Below, piece after piece: positions 37,001-49,720 of a DNA stretch of 64,000 nt (position 1 is the first letter of the stretch; every line of letters begins with the position of its first letter). The notes under the pieces were generated by a model. That model was not told the DNA's origin. It saw only the letters and a list, made by a program, of their open reading frames with translations, and did no database searches. Made by a program: the position numbers and the translations under genes. The stretch lies in contig WBMZ01002653.1 in the NCBI GenBank assembly GCA_013400975.1, forward strand, positions 1 to 64,000. Direction: 5' to 3'. Source of the stretch: Atrichornis clamosus (lineage: Eukaryota > Chordata > Aves > Passeriformes > Menuridae).

Positions 37001-38717
37001 ACTAATTCTATATCAAACCCAGTCACTTTTCTGAAGTGGATTTTTTTAAGAGTACCCTGCTTGCATCTGAAATAATAATGATATTTTAAATAACTTTTTA
37101 TCTTCATAAGTTTCACTTTTTTTATATGTCCAGTTTAAGCCTTCTGTCATCTTGTTTCCTTCATTCCAGTAGAATATTGATTATCCTTTTATTCTTCATT
37201 ACTTTCTCTTCTTATGAAATATTACATCGAAAATCAGTATCTGGATTAAAAATATACACCTCTATGAGTAAAACTATATCAGAGCATGAATCTGACCACA
37301 AATGTCTGGACAAAGAGGTGTCAGGAAAATTTTAGCTTATCCATTCTGTTGCTCTTAATAAAGTCTCTAAAAGGCTTTCAACTGAGTGCAACTAATATTC
37401 TCTGATACAATGCCTGAGTGTAGTCCAAGGATTAAAGGCATCAACAGAGGGGTCAATTCTAGTGCTCAGCCTGTAAGCAGCTATCCTGTTTCTGAAAGGA
37501 CAGTGTAATTGTATGATTCATGCCTTGCTGAGTGATATGGATTATCAATAACCTGCTTAAAATGCACTTCTGTGAGAATGAAGTCAGTTTGTAAAAATGA
37601 TGAGGAAAGATTATAATTGGGTTTAAAACATTTAGGAAACTGAATTTTAAATGTTTTTATCAAAATTAAAGAATCACATTTTTCACTTTAGTTGCACTCA
37701 ATATATAATGAGATATTGTGTAGTTAATTTCTCCTTCATATGAAATATGATTTACAAAGATATGTGCAAACTATAGCACTTAAGTCTTGCTGATGGCCCA
37801 TCACAACACCACAGTTTAGAAGTCAAGACAACAACATTAATAGTAAAGAATTCAGGAGAGAGAATATTTTTGACTGAAGTCATGTTTAATGAGGCTATTG
37901 GTATACAAAAAAAAGAGACTCCAGATGCAGATTACAGAATAATTATAAAGAAATTCAAGGTATTTAAGTGTCAAAAAAACCCCCAAAAACATGACTACAT
38001 GAAAATAATTTCTGTCAAAGAAAGAAAGGGAGTATTTTCAGCCACATAAATGCTAGCTCCAAACACAGGGCTAAATCTAAAAAGATTCCTACATCCACTC
38101 AATCTTGTTTTAAGCATCAGAATTAACTGTAGAAAATGAAAAAGTGGAGTAACAACTTAATGAAAATTCAGGAGTTTTCATCTCACAGGAAGGTTTTGCT
38201 AATGGCACAGTGATAATACACAAAAACACATGTGGAAGATGAAGCAATTAAAATGGACATAAAATTAAATTTACTGAATTTCAAAGACTGAAGGTTATGG
38301 TGTGGCTTGGGGAGGGTTGTTTCCTGGATATGGTTGGTAACAGAAACCTGTTCCATTCTGCTTCAGCTACTTACTGTTTATCAGCTGGAAGAAGTCCCTG
38401 AATGGTTGACCCTCAAAAATTTGCATTGCAGAAGTCCTCAATTTTTAAGTTATTAGAGGTGAGTCTCTGATGGGGGATAGGAGGAGGGAAGCACTCTGTT
38501 ATGTTCTCATAAAAATAGAATCTCTTTTATTTGTTTCCGGAGCTAGGCAGGTTATTGCGGACAAATGTGTACTGTGAGCATTATGTCATGGTGTGTGAAC
38601 ACTGTAGGGAAAGTTTTCAGAAAATGAATCCTGTAAAGCCAGCCACCTATCCATGTGTTTCAATACAAACAAATTGCTAGGAACAAGGAAGATCATCGGA
38701 ATAATAAAATTATACAA
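34020..38717. other. ~4.7 kb AT-rich unique sequence
   Basis: No repeat family, RNA gene or credible exon. Small direct repeats of AAAAAAAACTTG occur at 35223-35247. Frames up to 112 codons (36563-36901) show no domain. Confidence 0.55.
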
Positions 38718-39065
38718 AATTATGGGCTGGAAGAGACCTTTGAAGACCATCCAGTTTTCAACTCCTCTGCCATGGACAGGGATATCTTCCACTTAGATCA
38801 CTATGATCAAAGCCCCATCCAATCTGCACTTGAACACTTCCTGGGATGGGGCATCCACAACTTCACTGGGTAACCTGTTACAGTGTCTAACCATCCTCGT
38901 AGTAAAAAAATTCTTCCTTATATCTAATCTAAACCTATTCTCTTTCTGTTTAAAACCATTTCCCTCGGCCTACAACTGCAGGCTTTAGTTAAACCTCTAT
39001 CTATCCTAGAAGACACCTTTAAGTAGTGTACATATACCATGCTAAGGTCTTCAATGAATGCTCCA
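38718..39065 (-). mobile_element. CR1 LINE fragment, antisense, ~350 bp
   Basis: The plus strand shows the reverse complement of the CR1 3' region: 'gggctggaagagacctttga', 'ctgccatggacagggatat', 'caaagccccatccaatctgc' and 'gatggggcatccacaacttc', then a decayed stretch to ~39065. The terminal octamer repeats at the 38718 side are eroded. Confidence 0.9.
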
Positions 39066-41945
39066 AAAGTGGATTACAACCGTGAGTGCTTAATCTTGAT
39101 TACTACCATGCAAAGTAATTTGTTTCACCACCTTGATATGGCTTTTTCCTTAATAATGGCAATGTTTGTTTTTGTTAAAATATTGAGCTCATATTAAACA
39201 ACTCAGTAGTCAAAATTTCTCCAGTATTCCATTAAACATGATGTAAACATAGCTATATAGTTTCATAAAAAGGGTATTCACAAGCATGGTTATCTCATAA
39301 TATTCAAGAAATACATGAAAAATCAAATGAGGAAAAAATGTGGTCACTGAATGAAAAAATGTGTCTTAGGTACTGACTATAACATTTTCACACACATCTT
39401 TACACTTCTAAAATATAAACTTAATGGAAAATTTCAGACTTTATAAAATGGCAAATTTTAATAGTTGAATTTCAATGCCAATATTTTGCAAAATTTAATG
39501 AGAATTTCTCCTCCTTAATGTTAAACCAGGGGTGGGAGATAGAGTAAATTTAAAGGGTAAGGATTTGTTACACTAAATTATCTTGTCCAAAAATGTTAAA
39601 CTTCCTTATTAAGTAGATCTTTTGTTCATATAATTTCAGCAAAAACCACACTGGAAGACCCCCCCAAAACTACAGCATAGGTGACCTTTCCATGAGATCT
39701 GCTGGTAGGTTTGGCAGTAAAATGACACCTGATGTCACCAGAGGAAAAAAAGGAGATCCCTATTACAAAAATTATTTTTCTTCAGTTTGGGTCTGTGAGA
39801 CCTTAAAATATCCAGATATAAGTTTCCTCATGTTAGCATGATTCACAGTTAAGGAATATATGTATGGAATCTTTGAATAAAAAATGAAACAGAAAATACA
39901 ATTTAATTAAGTTTAAAAACATATACATATATGCATGTACAAACATATATGTATGGTTATATATATGCATACCCATATATACGTGTAAAAGAAAATATCT
40001 TTCAGAAATCTCTTTGGTAATTTACCTCATCATTAGCTATTGGAATGTGACAGATTTCCATTAAGATCTAAAAATTTCTTGGCCATTTTTCCACTAAACT
40101 CTAAAAATATACCAGCTCCTACAGTTTATAATGTATCCAGACTGCATGTAACTAACTCATTTGAAATAAACATGCATATATATAAAGTCCGAAGCAAAAT
40201 GCAAAAACCCCTGTAGCTCTTAGATATTTGGGGGTTTTCTAATGCATACATTTTCTAAAAGGTTGATTCACTTTGCATGTTGTTTCTTAACAAAGAAATT
40301 TCTAAAAGAAAATTAAGGACACATGCTTTTAACAACTTTGCACATTCAGTTCTTTATGACTTATTCTTACAAATGTTTAGAAAGAAAAAACATCCCAGAT
40401 TGCTGAACATTTTTTACCATATTGTTTTCTTTTACAGATTTCTTTGGTTAAAACTTAGGTCAATAGTCAATCTGTTAACAATTTTAAAGCATGTTATGAA
40501 ATATTAAACTTTCTTTGGACTAATTTCTTCTATTTCATTTAAAGAAATATTTACAAAATATTTTCTATTTTCCTTAAGAAAATCAGCATTCCATCTTGAG
40601 GCATGATATGGTTAAGTTACACAGAAGCAATGTGCCTTTGAACTTTATTGCAGTGATTGAGAAGAGCAGATTATGAACTATGACAGTCAGCCTGAAGTTT
40701 CCATTTCCAGCTCTGTGAATTGCAATGATTTGAAAGTTATTACTGGGTCATATTTTGGACAAATTCTTCCAGGACGATATTTTAAAGTCTCTTCATAAAA
40801 GCTTTACATTATCAAGAGAGCTAGGAAATGGAATTTTTGATATTGTGAAAAAGTAGGTACAATACATTGAGTTTGACAACGTTACGTTTTAAATTATATA
40901 TTTACACAAGTCTACTACATCACTACAGCCATAAGCGGCCCTCTGTAAAACTAGAAACTTAATTCAGTTTGCAAATAAAATAATTCATTTATCATCCTCT
41001 AATTTCAGACCTAATCTAGTGTAATTTATAGGAATACATTGTTTCATCACTCCCTGAAAAGTTGAATGAATGTTGTCACTTAGTTGATATTCCTATGAAA
41101 ATAACATAATTTCTTTTTAGCAAAAACTGCCCTTCAAAAGAAAAACTGAGTCCTGAAAAACAGTAAAAATTTCAGCTTCCTGAATTTTATGTATTAGCAT
41201 TTTGTCCCATTTATCAGGTGGCTATCATCTGAAAACTAAAGATTCAAAATGCAATTTGCAGTTACTGGTGGATAGCAAAGGAGAATGAAGCATGGTTGCA
41301 CTCCAAAACCTAGAGCCAGGTAAGAGGAACATACTTGATTTTATATGAGAGGATGACCTGGCTTAATTATCTAGTTTTTTCTCTTTCACCTATTGTTTTA
41401 TTTTTCTTATGTGAGATCGCAGATACCATTTCATGTACATGAGTATCATCATTATTATTCCTTGTAGTTGATACTTCATCCTTTCCACCCTTTCTATATA
41501 ATTTGTGTACTCACAACTCCTTTTTCTTTCTACCTCATCCATGTGGGAGCTCAGTAATGGAAAGTGTACAAGAAGGAATAGAAAATAAGATAAAATTCAA
41601 AAGATTTCTTGGGTATAAGTTTCAAATGGTCAATAAGGATATTTTTTTCCTGGACTCAGAGTAGTAGTTACATCAGTTAAAACCAACGTCATGAGAACCA
41701 TGATTAAGATGGCTTGGTAGAAACTCCTGTTAATAAAAGAAATGGCTTGAAGGGATGGATTCAGTAGTGTTATCTGGTTAGGAAATATTAATCTGTGAGG
41801 AAGTTTACAAGGAAAACACAGAGGTTTTATGAGCACCTAATGAACATGACCAACCTGTCATGTTGTCTTTAATTTAGGGTAGTTCACTATATGTAATCAT
41901 CATTATAAAACATGTCGTTTCCCCTTTCTATGATTTTACTTTCAG
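39066..41945. other. AT-rich sequence with a TA/TG/CA-rich patch
   Basis: A purine-pyrimidine alternating patch lies at 39921-39986 (acatatacatatatgcatg and relatives). At 41318-41325 the perfect donor-like AG/GTAAGA follows a TTTGCAG acceptor-like site at ~41261, but all three frames between them contain stops. No gene called. Confidence 0.5.
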
Positions 41946-42039
41946 GTATATGCCTACCAAGGTCCTGAGGGTTCTGCCAGTTCTTACAAAGCCAGCCTCC
42001 AGCCTTTTCCACTGGATGAGCAGGAGACCTATGTTACAG
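41946..42039 (+). CDS. Candidate 94-bp coding exon with cadherin-tail-like peptide (partial)
   Basis: A pyrimidine-rich stretch ends in TTTCAG at 41945, and the donor ACAG/GTAACT falls at 42039/42040. The 94 bases between are open in one frame and GC-richer than the flanks. The 31-codon peptide starts V-Y-A-Y-Q-G-P-E-G-S-A-S-S and ends E-T-Y-V-T. Cadherin cytoplasmic tails have a V/T-Y/F-x-Y-E-G-x-G-S-x-A-x-S segment in the catenin-binding region, which this recalls, so a cadherin-superfamily exon or its relic is possible. The +1 length phase would make it frame-shifting if skipped. No partner exon was found within the window, and the gene is not identified. Confidence 0.3.
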
Positions 42040-42764
42040 GTAACTGGACTGGCCCCGGTCTCCTTGTGCTTCTGTCTGGATACACAGACACCTGACTTTG
42101 TGCTGGAGCAGCCCCACTCTTGCTGCCGCCTGGCAAGGCCTATCTCAATATCACCACCTTATTACAGTATTTAGATGGTGATTAAAAATATTCTACATTT
42201 GTATAGCTTTTGGCAAATAAATGACTAGAAAAAATAGCTGACATCCCACAAAGAACTCTATGTTGATTTATTTGTTAATTATTATCCTATTTATTTCATT
42301 TCTTTGTTTTGTCTCTGTCCCACCAACATACATAGTTACAAACAAAATTTGTGGAAAACATGGTTGAATTGTTTTTGTTATAAGCCTTATGTTGGTGTTC
42401 TACTTCTTTTAAAATAGTTTCTTCATAACTTTGGTGAAAGTTGAAGCCTCTTAGCTAGACTTTGGTCTTGTTTCAAAGATTTTTCTACATTGTGGTGGGT
42501 TTTTTCATTAACTTTTGATTTAATTCAGTAATTCATTAAATTTTTATATCTTTAGACTATGCAGATTATACACAAAAATTTTGATTTGCTGACTCCAGAG
42601 CAGGGCATGTGGCATTTGAGTGAAATTTCATGGAGTATGGCATACCCCATAAAACAGAAACCAAATGTTCAAAATTCAATGAAAGATATTGTAATTATTA
42701 AAAAGAAAGCATATATATTCTTTCCCACATCATCATTTACTTGCTGCAAAAAAATAAACATATG
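42040..42764. other. Flank of candidate exon, AT-rich from ~42180
   Basis: GC-richer sequence continues past the candidate donor to ~42165, which leaves open that the exon call is part of a longer unrecognised relic. Beyond that, AT-rich DNA with nothing supported. Confidence 0.5.
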
Positions 42765-43388
42765 TCAGTGACAAGTGGTGTCCCTCAGGGCTTAGTATTG
42801 GAACATTGGTTGTTTAACATCTTTGTTAATGACACAGATGATGCAATCAAGTGCACCCTCAGCAAATTTGCAGATGACCCTGAGCTGAGTGGTGCAGTTG
42901 CCACAGCTAAAGGATGGGATGTCATCCAGAGGGACCTGGACAAGCTTGAGAAGAGAGCCCATGAGAACCTCATGTGGTTTAACAACACCAAGTGCAGGGT
43001 GCTGCACCTGGGTCAGAGCAAGCCTGGTATGAACACAGGTGGGTGATGAACAGATTGAGACCAGCCCTACTGAAAAGGAGTTGGGGTTGCTGGTGGGTGA
43101 GGCTAGACATGACCCTGCAATGTGCAGTTGCAGCCCAGAAAGCCAACTGTGTCCTGGGCTGCATCAAAAGCACCATGGTCAGCCGGAGAAGGGAGGGGAT
43201 CCTGCTCCTCTGTCCTTCTGAGACTCTGTCCCTGGAAGTGTTTGAGACAGGTTGGATGGAGCTCTGAGCAAGCTGATCTAGTGGGAGGTGTCCCTGCCCA
43301 TGGTGGGAGAGGGTTGGAACTAGATGATCTTTAAGGTCCCTTCCAACCCAGGCCATTCTATGATTCTATGATTCTAAGATTCTATGAT
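42765..43388 (+). mobile_element. CR1 LINE copy with reverse transcriptase remnant
   Basis: The plus frame from 42765 to ~43040 encodes the C-terminal part of the CR1 reverse transcriptase. It keeps S-G-V-P-Q-G (palm motif B'), L-F-N-I-F, and the catalytic F-A-D-D box at 42867-42878, followed by the thumb region with L-H-L-G. After ~43045 there are frameshifts, then 3' UTR blocks ('ctagtgggaggtgtccctgc', 'gatgatctttaaggtccctt') and the tail of ATTCTATG/ATTCTAAG repeats to 43388. Part of the end of the coding region and UTR is deleted near 43195-43235. It is 5'-truncated and not functional. The 125-, 71- and 68-codon minus frames over it are shadows. Confidence 0.96.
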
Positions 43389-45346
43389 CAGTTTCCATGG
43401 AGAATTTTTTAAAAGAAAAATCCTTCTTTCCAGTCAATACTCCTCAAAGAAAATAAAGATGATATGTTACTTTAGCATAATGAAGTGATTCTATTGGAGA
43501 ATGCCAAGAGGTTTTTAATAATAGCACTAATGGAGGGCATTGATTCAATTTCCTTCTTATTAGATCAGACTAGTAGTCCCAGACTGAAATCTTATAAGCA
43601 CAATTTTCTGAAGCTATAAGAAATTCTCTGTATACATTAGCAGAACTGCAAAATGGATATTTTTCTATTCCTCTGTTTTGCAACAGTCCCACTAGTCCTT
43701 TCCTAAAAATGTTTAGCAACAGCGATATGACAGTTAGGTTACACAGAATTAAGGTGAGGAAAAATGTAAGGACATAAAAAAGCAGTAAGGAAAACCTTGG
43801 CTCTGACCCTATTCCTTCATTGACAGAGAAAAATCCTGTAGGATTCCTGTGGGATCCTATAACAATCCAGAAGGATTGCTCCGTTGATTCAGCAGTAGTG
43901 AGTCTATGAGCAGGGTATTTACCATGCCCTGAAAACACATTTTACATGGCCTGAAAAATCTGTTTCTGGCCACATTTTCCTACTGACACAGGCTTTTTTT
44001 TTAATGATACTTTCTGATTTGCTCCCTGTGAAACCAAAATTAATTCAAATATTTATTTTGTATTAAACGCAGAAAACTGAACTGAGGAACTGAAATTGAA
44101 GTATTAATTTACAAGAAACTACTCACTGGGTATAAAATATTTTCATTTTTTGGAAAGTATCTATTAGATTACTTGGCCAAGACTAGATTAAGAAATGCAT
44201 TTAAATTGTATCTTATTCACTAAAGCCTATAAACTATGATAGAGAATGTTTAGCCAGGAATCAGTGAGATATATATTATGTTTAATAGGCTACGAATTTT
44301 CCGCTTACAAAGTACTGAATCCTTGGCATTAAGGTCGTCTTTGCAGCAGGTTGTCTATCTTAGTGTTCTATGGGGCTTTGTAAAGCTGCTTTAGAGAAAG
44401 TCACAAGGACCCCTTTTATTCAAGTCTAATTTCCTTGGAGCTAAGAAAACCAACTTCGTAAGATGGAAAGATTCCTTCTGCTCACCATCCTGCCTGTTCT
44501 TTTTGGAGTAATATGTTAAGGAATACTTTGCTTTTCCCAAACACTCTGTTGCTATGTTACTAAATTATAATAGCAAAGAACCTATTTTTCAAGCCTGAAT
44601 GCAAAGAAGCATTTTAACAATTTTCTTATTTTATTGAAAGAAGAGTCGAACTGAATGAATAGTGGACATGTGATTGTGGAAGGAAAAAAACACCTTTATA
44701 TAACATAGGTTAGTTGGGACTCTAAAGAATGAGAGAAGAGGAGCTAGTGAAATGAGTGAGAAGGCACACAACATTGCAGTTGTGTTTGTGCTTTTCTTTT
44801 AGAACCAAAGAGAATATGAAATACACTATTTATGTTAATTGGAATTTGTTGAGTAATTTAATGTTGAGGTTTTAAACTATATTTTCCTTCATGCAAACTT
44901 ATTCTTAAGTGTCAATCATCAATTTACATATCAGGGCTTGAATTTCATTGAAGCATAGCCAATGCCAAAATTGCTTTCATTGTTTTTCTTTGTATTGAGT
45001 CTTTCTCGCTCTCATTGAATACTACCATGTTTATGGACATTTTGTCTCATATTCCTACATATAGATATTCAGTTCTTGCAATTGTTTCTGGTTTTTTACA
45101 ACTTCATTTTCTTTATCATAATATTTTACTGTGGCAAATTGCATTTGGTTTTGGGGTTTTTTTCTGCATAGCTCTGTCTCTCTAAATATTTTCGGGAAGA
45201 ATTGTTCAGCAAATTCAATTTCCTAGTAGAAGAATTTTTTTGTGTGTGGATGTTTTCAGGGGGTTGTACTTTTTTCAAGCTTAAGATTGAAATAAGGTTT
45301 TATGTTAAAAGTAACTGCTCTGTTAACTCTCATAATACAAGATGAT
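43389..45346. other. AT-rich sequence without recognisable features
   Basis: No repeat family or exon supported. The 122-codon minus frame at 43570-43938 has no recognisable domain and no flanking gene structure. Confidence 0.5.
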
Positions 45347-45840
45347 TGTTTTTTGCCCCTGGGCCACTCTGACAATACGAAAAGGACATTGAGGTGCTGG
45401 AGTGTGTCCAGAAAAGGGCAAGATGGTGAAGGGTCTGGAGGGAAAGTCCTATGGGGAGTGGCTAAGGCAGCTGGAGTTGTTTAGCCTAGAGAAAAGGAGT
45501 CACAGAAAACACCTTATCACTCTCCCTCTATAGATAACCTGAAAGGAGGCTGTAACGAGGCGGGTGTCGGTCTTGTCTCCCAAGTAGTCAGCAACAGGAC
45601 AAGAGGAAATGGCCTGAAGTTGTACCAGGGTTTTGGATATTAGGAAAAATTTCTTCACTGAAAGGGCTGTCAAACATTGGAACAGGTTGCCCAGGGAAGT
45701 GGCTGAGTCATCCTCCCTGATGACATTTAAAAGACTTGTAGACATGGCCCTTAGGGACGTAGTTTATTGACAGTGCTAAGTTGATGGTTGTACTTAATGA
45801 TTTTAAAGTCTTTTCCAACCTAAATGATTCTACGATTCTA
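45347..45840 (+). mobile_element. CR1 LINE fragment, ~490 bp
   Basis: It runs from 'aaaggacattgaggtgctgg' and 'gagtgtgtccagaaaagggc', through 'tggccagggaagtggctgag'-type 3' UTR blocks, to the tail 'aaatgattctacgattcta'. It belongs to the same subfamily as the copy at 60214-60680: both share 'tagataacctgaaaggagg' and an adjacent 'caagtagtcagcaacagg' type block. Confidence 0.94.
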
Positions 45841-47320
45841 AAATTTTGAACATTTTTTAGTATGATAGCTGTGAATATTTTTAGTCTAGAGTAAGTAATG
45901 GGAAAATTGTAAAATCTCCTTCTAGCTTAATGTTATATGTTATGAAAAAGTAACTGGAAATAACAGCAGAAATACGTTGACTTCTGAATTAAAGACTAGA
46001 AGAGCTAAGTTTAACAGGTAGATGATGACAAACTAGGTCATGACATTCTACAAATATTTGAAAGCTGTTATGTATAGGGACTGATTATTTACTGTGGTAC
46101 ATTGTGGAATAAAAAATAAATAATAAATTAACCTTTGTAGTTAATATAGGGGAACACTTGCCAGTAGGGAGATAGATATGCCTTCTGGAGACCTTTAAAA
46201 GCAGATTTTGCACAGAATTAGGAAATATGCAGTAGGCAATAATCTGGACAGCCAATCTGTAAATCTTTTCCATCTGTCTTTTGTAATCCACTGTAATTTT
46301 TGTTTGATTAATAGGGTAAGGTCTGGAACACCCTTATAAAGTCAATGGTTCAGATCACTATATGCCAATACTTGAAAATGCTTTGGTAGATGTTAGAAGG
46401 TTCTGGTATTATGTCTGATCCTAATGAATCTTTGTTAATTGAATCCTCATCATTCTTTCCTGCTTTTCTCTGTGTATCCCAAAAGAATTCTGTAAGCTCT
46501 CAGTCAGATATGTGTATTACTTGGGATTTGAAAGATAACCAAGAGCTGAAGCAGTACAAATTCAAAGAGAATGCTCATGAGAATCAGTAATTGTTTAATT
46601 CTCATCGGGGTAATTAAACAATGTAACTAGAAAGACCAGCATAACTTGTGCGACCCAAACAAATCTGGGTCTTTGGTATATCTGAGGTGAAAAGCACCAC
46701 TACGTAATTATCTGTGATGTAGTAATCTCCTAGTTATTTTATTCTGATTGTTTATTGACATATCTCTTCTCTCCAGCTTACAATGACAAAAGGGTCCATT
46801 GCAGCAATAAGGAGAGCCATATACAGAGAAAAAGTATTTTCTCAAATTCAAATTGCTATTTAGGAAAGAAATGAAACATTGAAAGGAACTTAGTAGATCT
46901 TCTCCAATATCAGAAAAACATGATATACATGAACCAGGACTATTGTCTTAACTGGGGAAAACATGGGTTTTTTCTATTTTGGTAATTTCTAATTCAGTTG
47001 TCAGCTTCCTCTCTATAAAAAAATTACTGCTAAGCAGATCCTCAAGAATGCTATACCAATATATTCTGACAAATTTCCATCCCTTCTCTACTCTATAACT
47101 TCTAAACCTCTTATTCCTTCTGTTTAAATCTAGTCTAGATTATCTTTTTTATTTTAATTTTTGTGTTCACTGGACATTTGGTTTTGTTTTGTTTTAAAAA
47201 AGTAATAAATTTTTAAAAAATATATTTTATTTACATTTCTCCTTAAAATAAAGATATGGTTTATGTTCTGTTCTTTTTCAGTTCTCTCTTCCAACATTTT
47301 GTATAATGTATTTTGTATTT

Positions 47321-47460
47321 TGTGAGAAAAGCTGTCAGAAAGCTACAGACTGTTGTTTTCACATTGAAATTCAAGTGGCTGTTCTGGGGGCCCAGACACT
47401 GGCAGAGCTCAGAGACAAGGCCAGGGTGCTGGGTTGTGAAGGCAGAGGACAACCAGACAG
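47321..47460 (+). pseudogene. Possible exon or gene relic, SNAPC3-like motif
   Basis: In the plus frame, bases 47381-47419 encode VLGAQTLAELRDK. The F-x-V-L-G-x-Q-x-L-x-E-L-R-D pattern is a hallmark I associate with SNAPC3, the 50-kDa subunit of the snRNA-activating complex that drives snRNA promoters. The patch is GC-rich and ends in a donor-like GACAG/GTATGG at 47460/47461. The residues after the motif do not follow the family, and the zinc-binding C-terminus is not visible downstream. A lone exon, a worn processed copy or chance are all possible. Confidence 0.22.
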
Positions 47461-49639
47461 GTATGGCATGTGTAGAACGTGGTGGCTTATCAACATGGGG
47501 AGTGTTATTCTGAGGTGTCTTTAAATAGTAGGTGATGAACAGCGGAGTACTTATACAAGAATGAGGACTGGCCCTCCAACTTTTCCAGAGTGATAGAAAA
47601 GATTAGTTATGATCCTTGTTGTGTGAGAGCTCAGCCAGAAACTTCAGTACATCTTGAAATTGTGGCCAGTACCTATCAGCTCTATACGCAAATTTAGCCT
47701 GCCATTAGGAAACTGCATCCATTGTGGGAAGCTTGCTAAGATGACATTGGAAATAATCCATACACCATTTGGAAAGGTCTTTGTGTGTAGTCTCAATTCT
47801 AGGACACAACTGTCATCAACATTGTTTCAGTTTTTCGGTCAAGTATTTATGAACATCCCAGTTTTTTTATTGTTCTTATATGAGTTTAAAGCGGGCAGAT
47901 TTGGTTAGGTTTGGGTTTTTTTAAATTAAATATGCTAGACGAATAAGAGTATTCTATCACAGAGGTTTGAATTTCTAGTGATTTGGACTTCCACATTCAG
48001 ATTTCTTGATTTTTTTTAAGAATTACAAATTAGATCTAAACAAAGGAAGGATATGGCACACTCTTTGCCAGTTTGTTTTGTTACTAACACATGTGGAAAC
48101 AAAGCTTTTATTAGTAAAAAATCACAAGGCAAATTGTTCCTATCACATACAAAAAAACGCCTCAAACTTCTCTGTCACACAATGCATACAGAATCACGCA
48201 GAAAGGCATTAGCACAAGAAATCATAAAAGGCAATTCAGGATGGTGTTAGGTCAACTAGCCTTATTCTTTATCTGTAGGCATGGATATTTAGCCAAACAC
48301 AAAACCATATTCATGTAAATATGTTGTGTCTTGTTCTGTGTGAGTCAGTTCTGCTACAGTTCATTTATATTCCTGGTGGTCTATGGCATGTTATGGAAAT
48401 AGCTATAGGAGTTAAGAATATTAAATAGCCTGTTTGGTAGGGTAAAATTCCTGCAATGTTAAAGGTTTGACTGACATGTGATAGTGACTAGATGCTCTTT
48501 CTACTACATTAATCAGTTACCAATGAAAGAATAAGCCTCTCACTTCCTCTGATCAGAAATTCACTCTGGACCTGACAAATAATGCTAACTAAAGATCTTC
48601 CAGAGAGCCTATACCTTGAAAAAGCTTCTTCCCCTCACCCCAGACCATCTAGCTCCTTATTACGGTAGAATTTTCTGAAGGAAAAAAGTCAGCTGTTGTA
48701 GTGCGTGTCAAGGGAGTAGAAAGTAATTTAGAAAGTTTCTGGTGAAAGCTTCTCTGAAGATTTGTTTCCTTGAGCATGTTTGATTTGTAGGATTCATTCT
48801 TGCATGTTGTTGAAAACTGTTAAGGAAAACATGTAATAAAAATGTACGGATTGGGGAAAAGAGCAGGACAGTAGAAATGAAAATATTTTCTAGCTACCAT
48901 GCAGAAAGTGATACTGAGTTATATAAAGATGAAGAATTTAGTAAACATTTCTCACTATTGATGTTTTTACTGCTCATTTAAACTTACACAATCTTAAGAA
49001 CTTTTTATTTGCTTTATCTCTGTTCTCAATCCCCATGTGAAACTTACAAAGCCCTAAAACCTATGATAATTTTGTTAGATATATTATGAAGAAAAAAGTG
49101 TTGAACATTTTGATGCAGTCTACTGTGAGACCACACAGTCATCCCTGGATGTTCTTTTCAATCAAAACAGAAGGCAAACAAAATATTTTTGTGTCCTGAT
49201 TCTTTTTCTTTTCATGTCTTTCAAGAATTCACAAATGTCTCATTAGTTTGTGCCTTGGTTTCCAACTATTATCTTAAAACTGTTTTCAAATGAAGGTAAA
49301 CTTTACAAATAATAGTTTTGAAGCAACACATTCTGTGTAAACATAACATATATACAGTTTTTACTAAGAATTTAGGGCTAAGTCTGCCTTCCATTAAATT
49401 ACGTGAGGATAATATCAGTGAAGTTACCAAGAATTAGATCATGTTGCCTACGACTCAGTGCTGACAACTCTTAGAGAGTTTAGTAGAAAATATTTCATCA
49501 GCTTCAAGACCTTGAGTATCTAAGGACTGTGTTGCCATTCCCTTTTTAGGTACAATAATTTTTATTCAACATATTCTTAGATGTGATACAAATAATGGAG
49601 TCCAAATATTTGGAACTACCAAATTAGCTCTGATATATA

Positions 49640-49720
49640 ACTGATTCTTGTTCTTAAGACCTTGTTCTTAAGATCTACATTATTCTTGTTCTTAAGATTC
49701 TTAAGATCTACATTATTTTA
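49640..49720. repeat. Short local tandem repeat, 33-bp offset
   Basis: The 20-mer TTCTTAAGATCTACATTATT occurs at 49665-49684 and again at 49698-49717, with further TTGTTCTTAAG copies just upstream. This is a slippage-type duplication. Confidence 0.88.

Noticed and set aside
41262..41319. Short segment with TTTGCAG acceptor-like and AG/GTAAGA donor-like ends
   Set aside because: Stops in all three frames, so not a coding exon. A noncoding-RNA exon cannot be excluded but has no support here.
42979..43356. 125-codon minus-strand open frame
   Set aside because: Entirely antisense to the CR1 at 42765-43388.
43570..43938. 122-codon minus-strand open frame
   Set aside because: Hydrophobic stretch but no family resemblance, promoter or exon structure.
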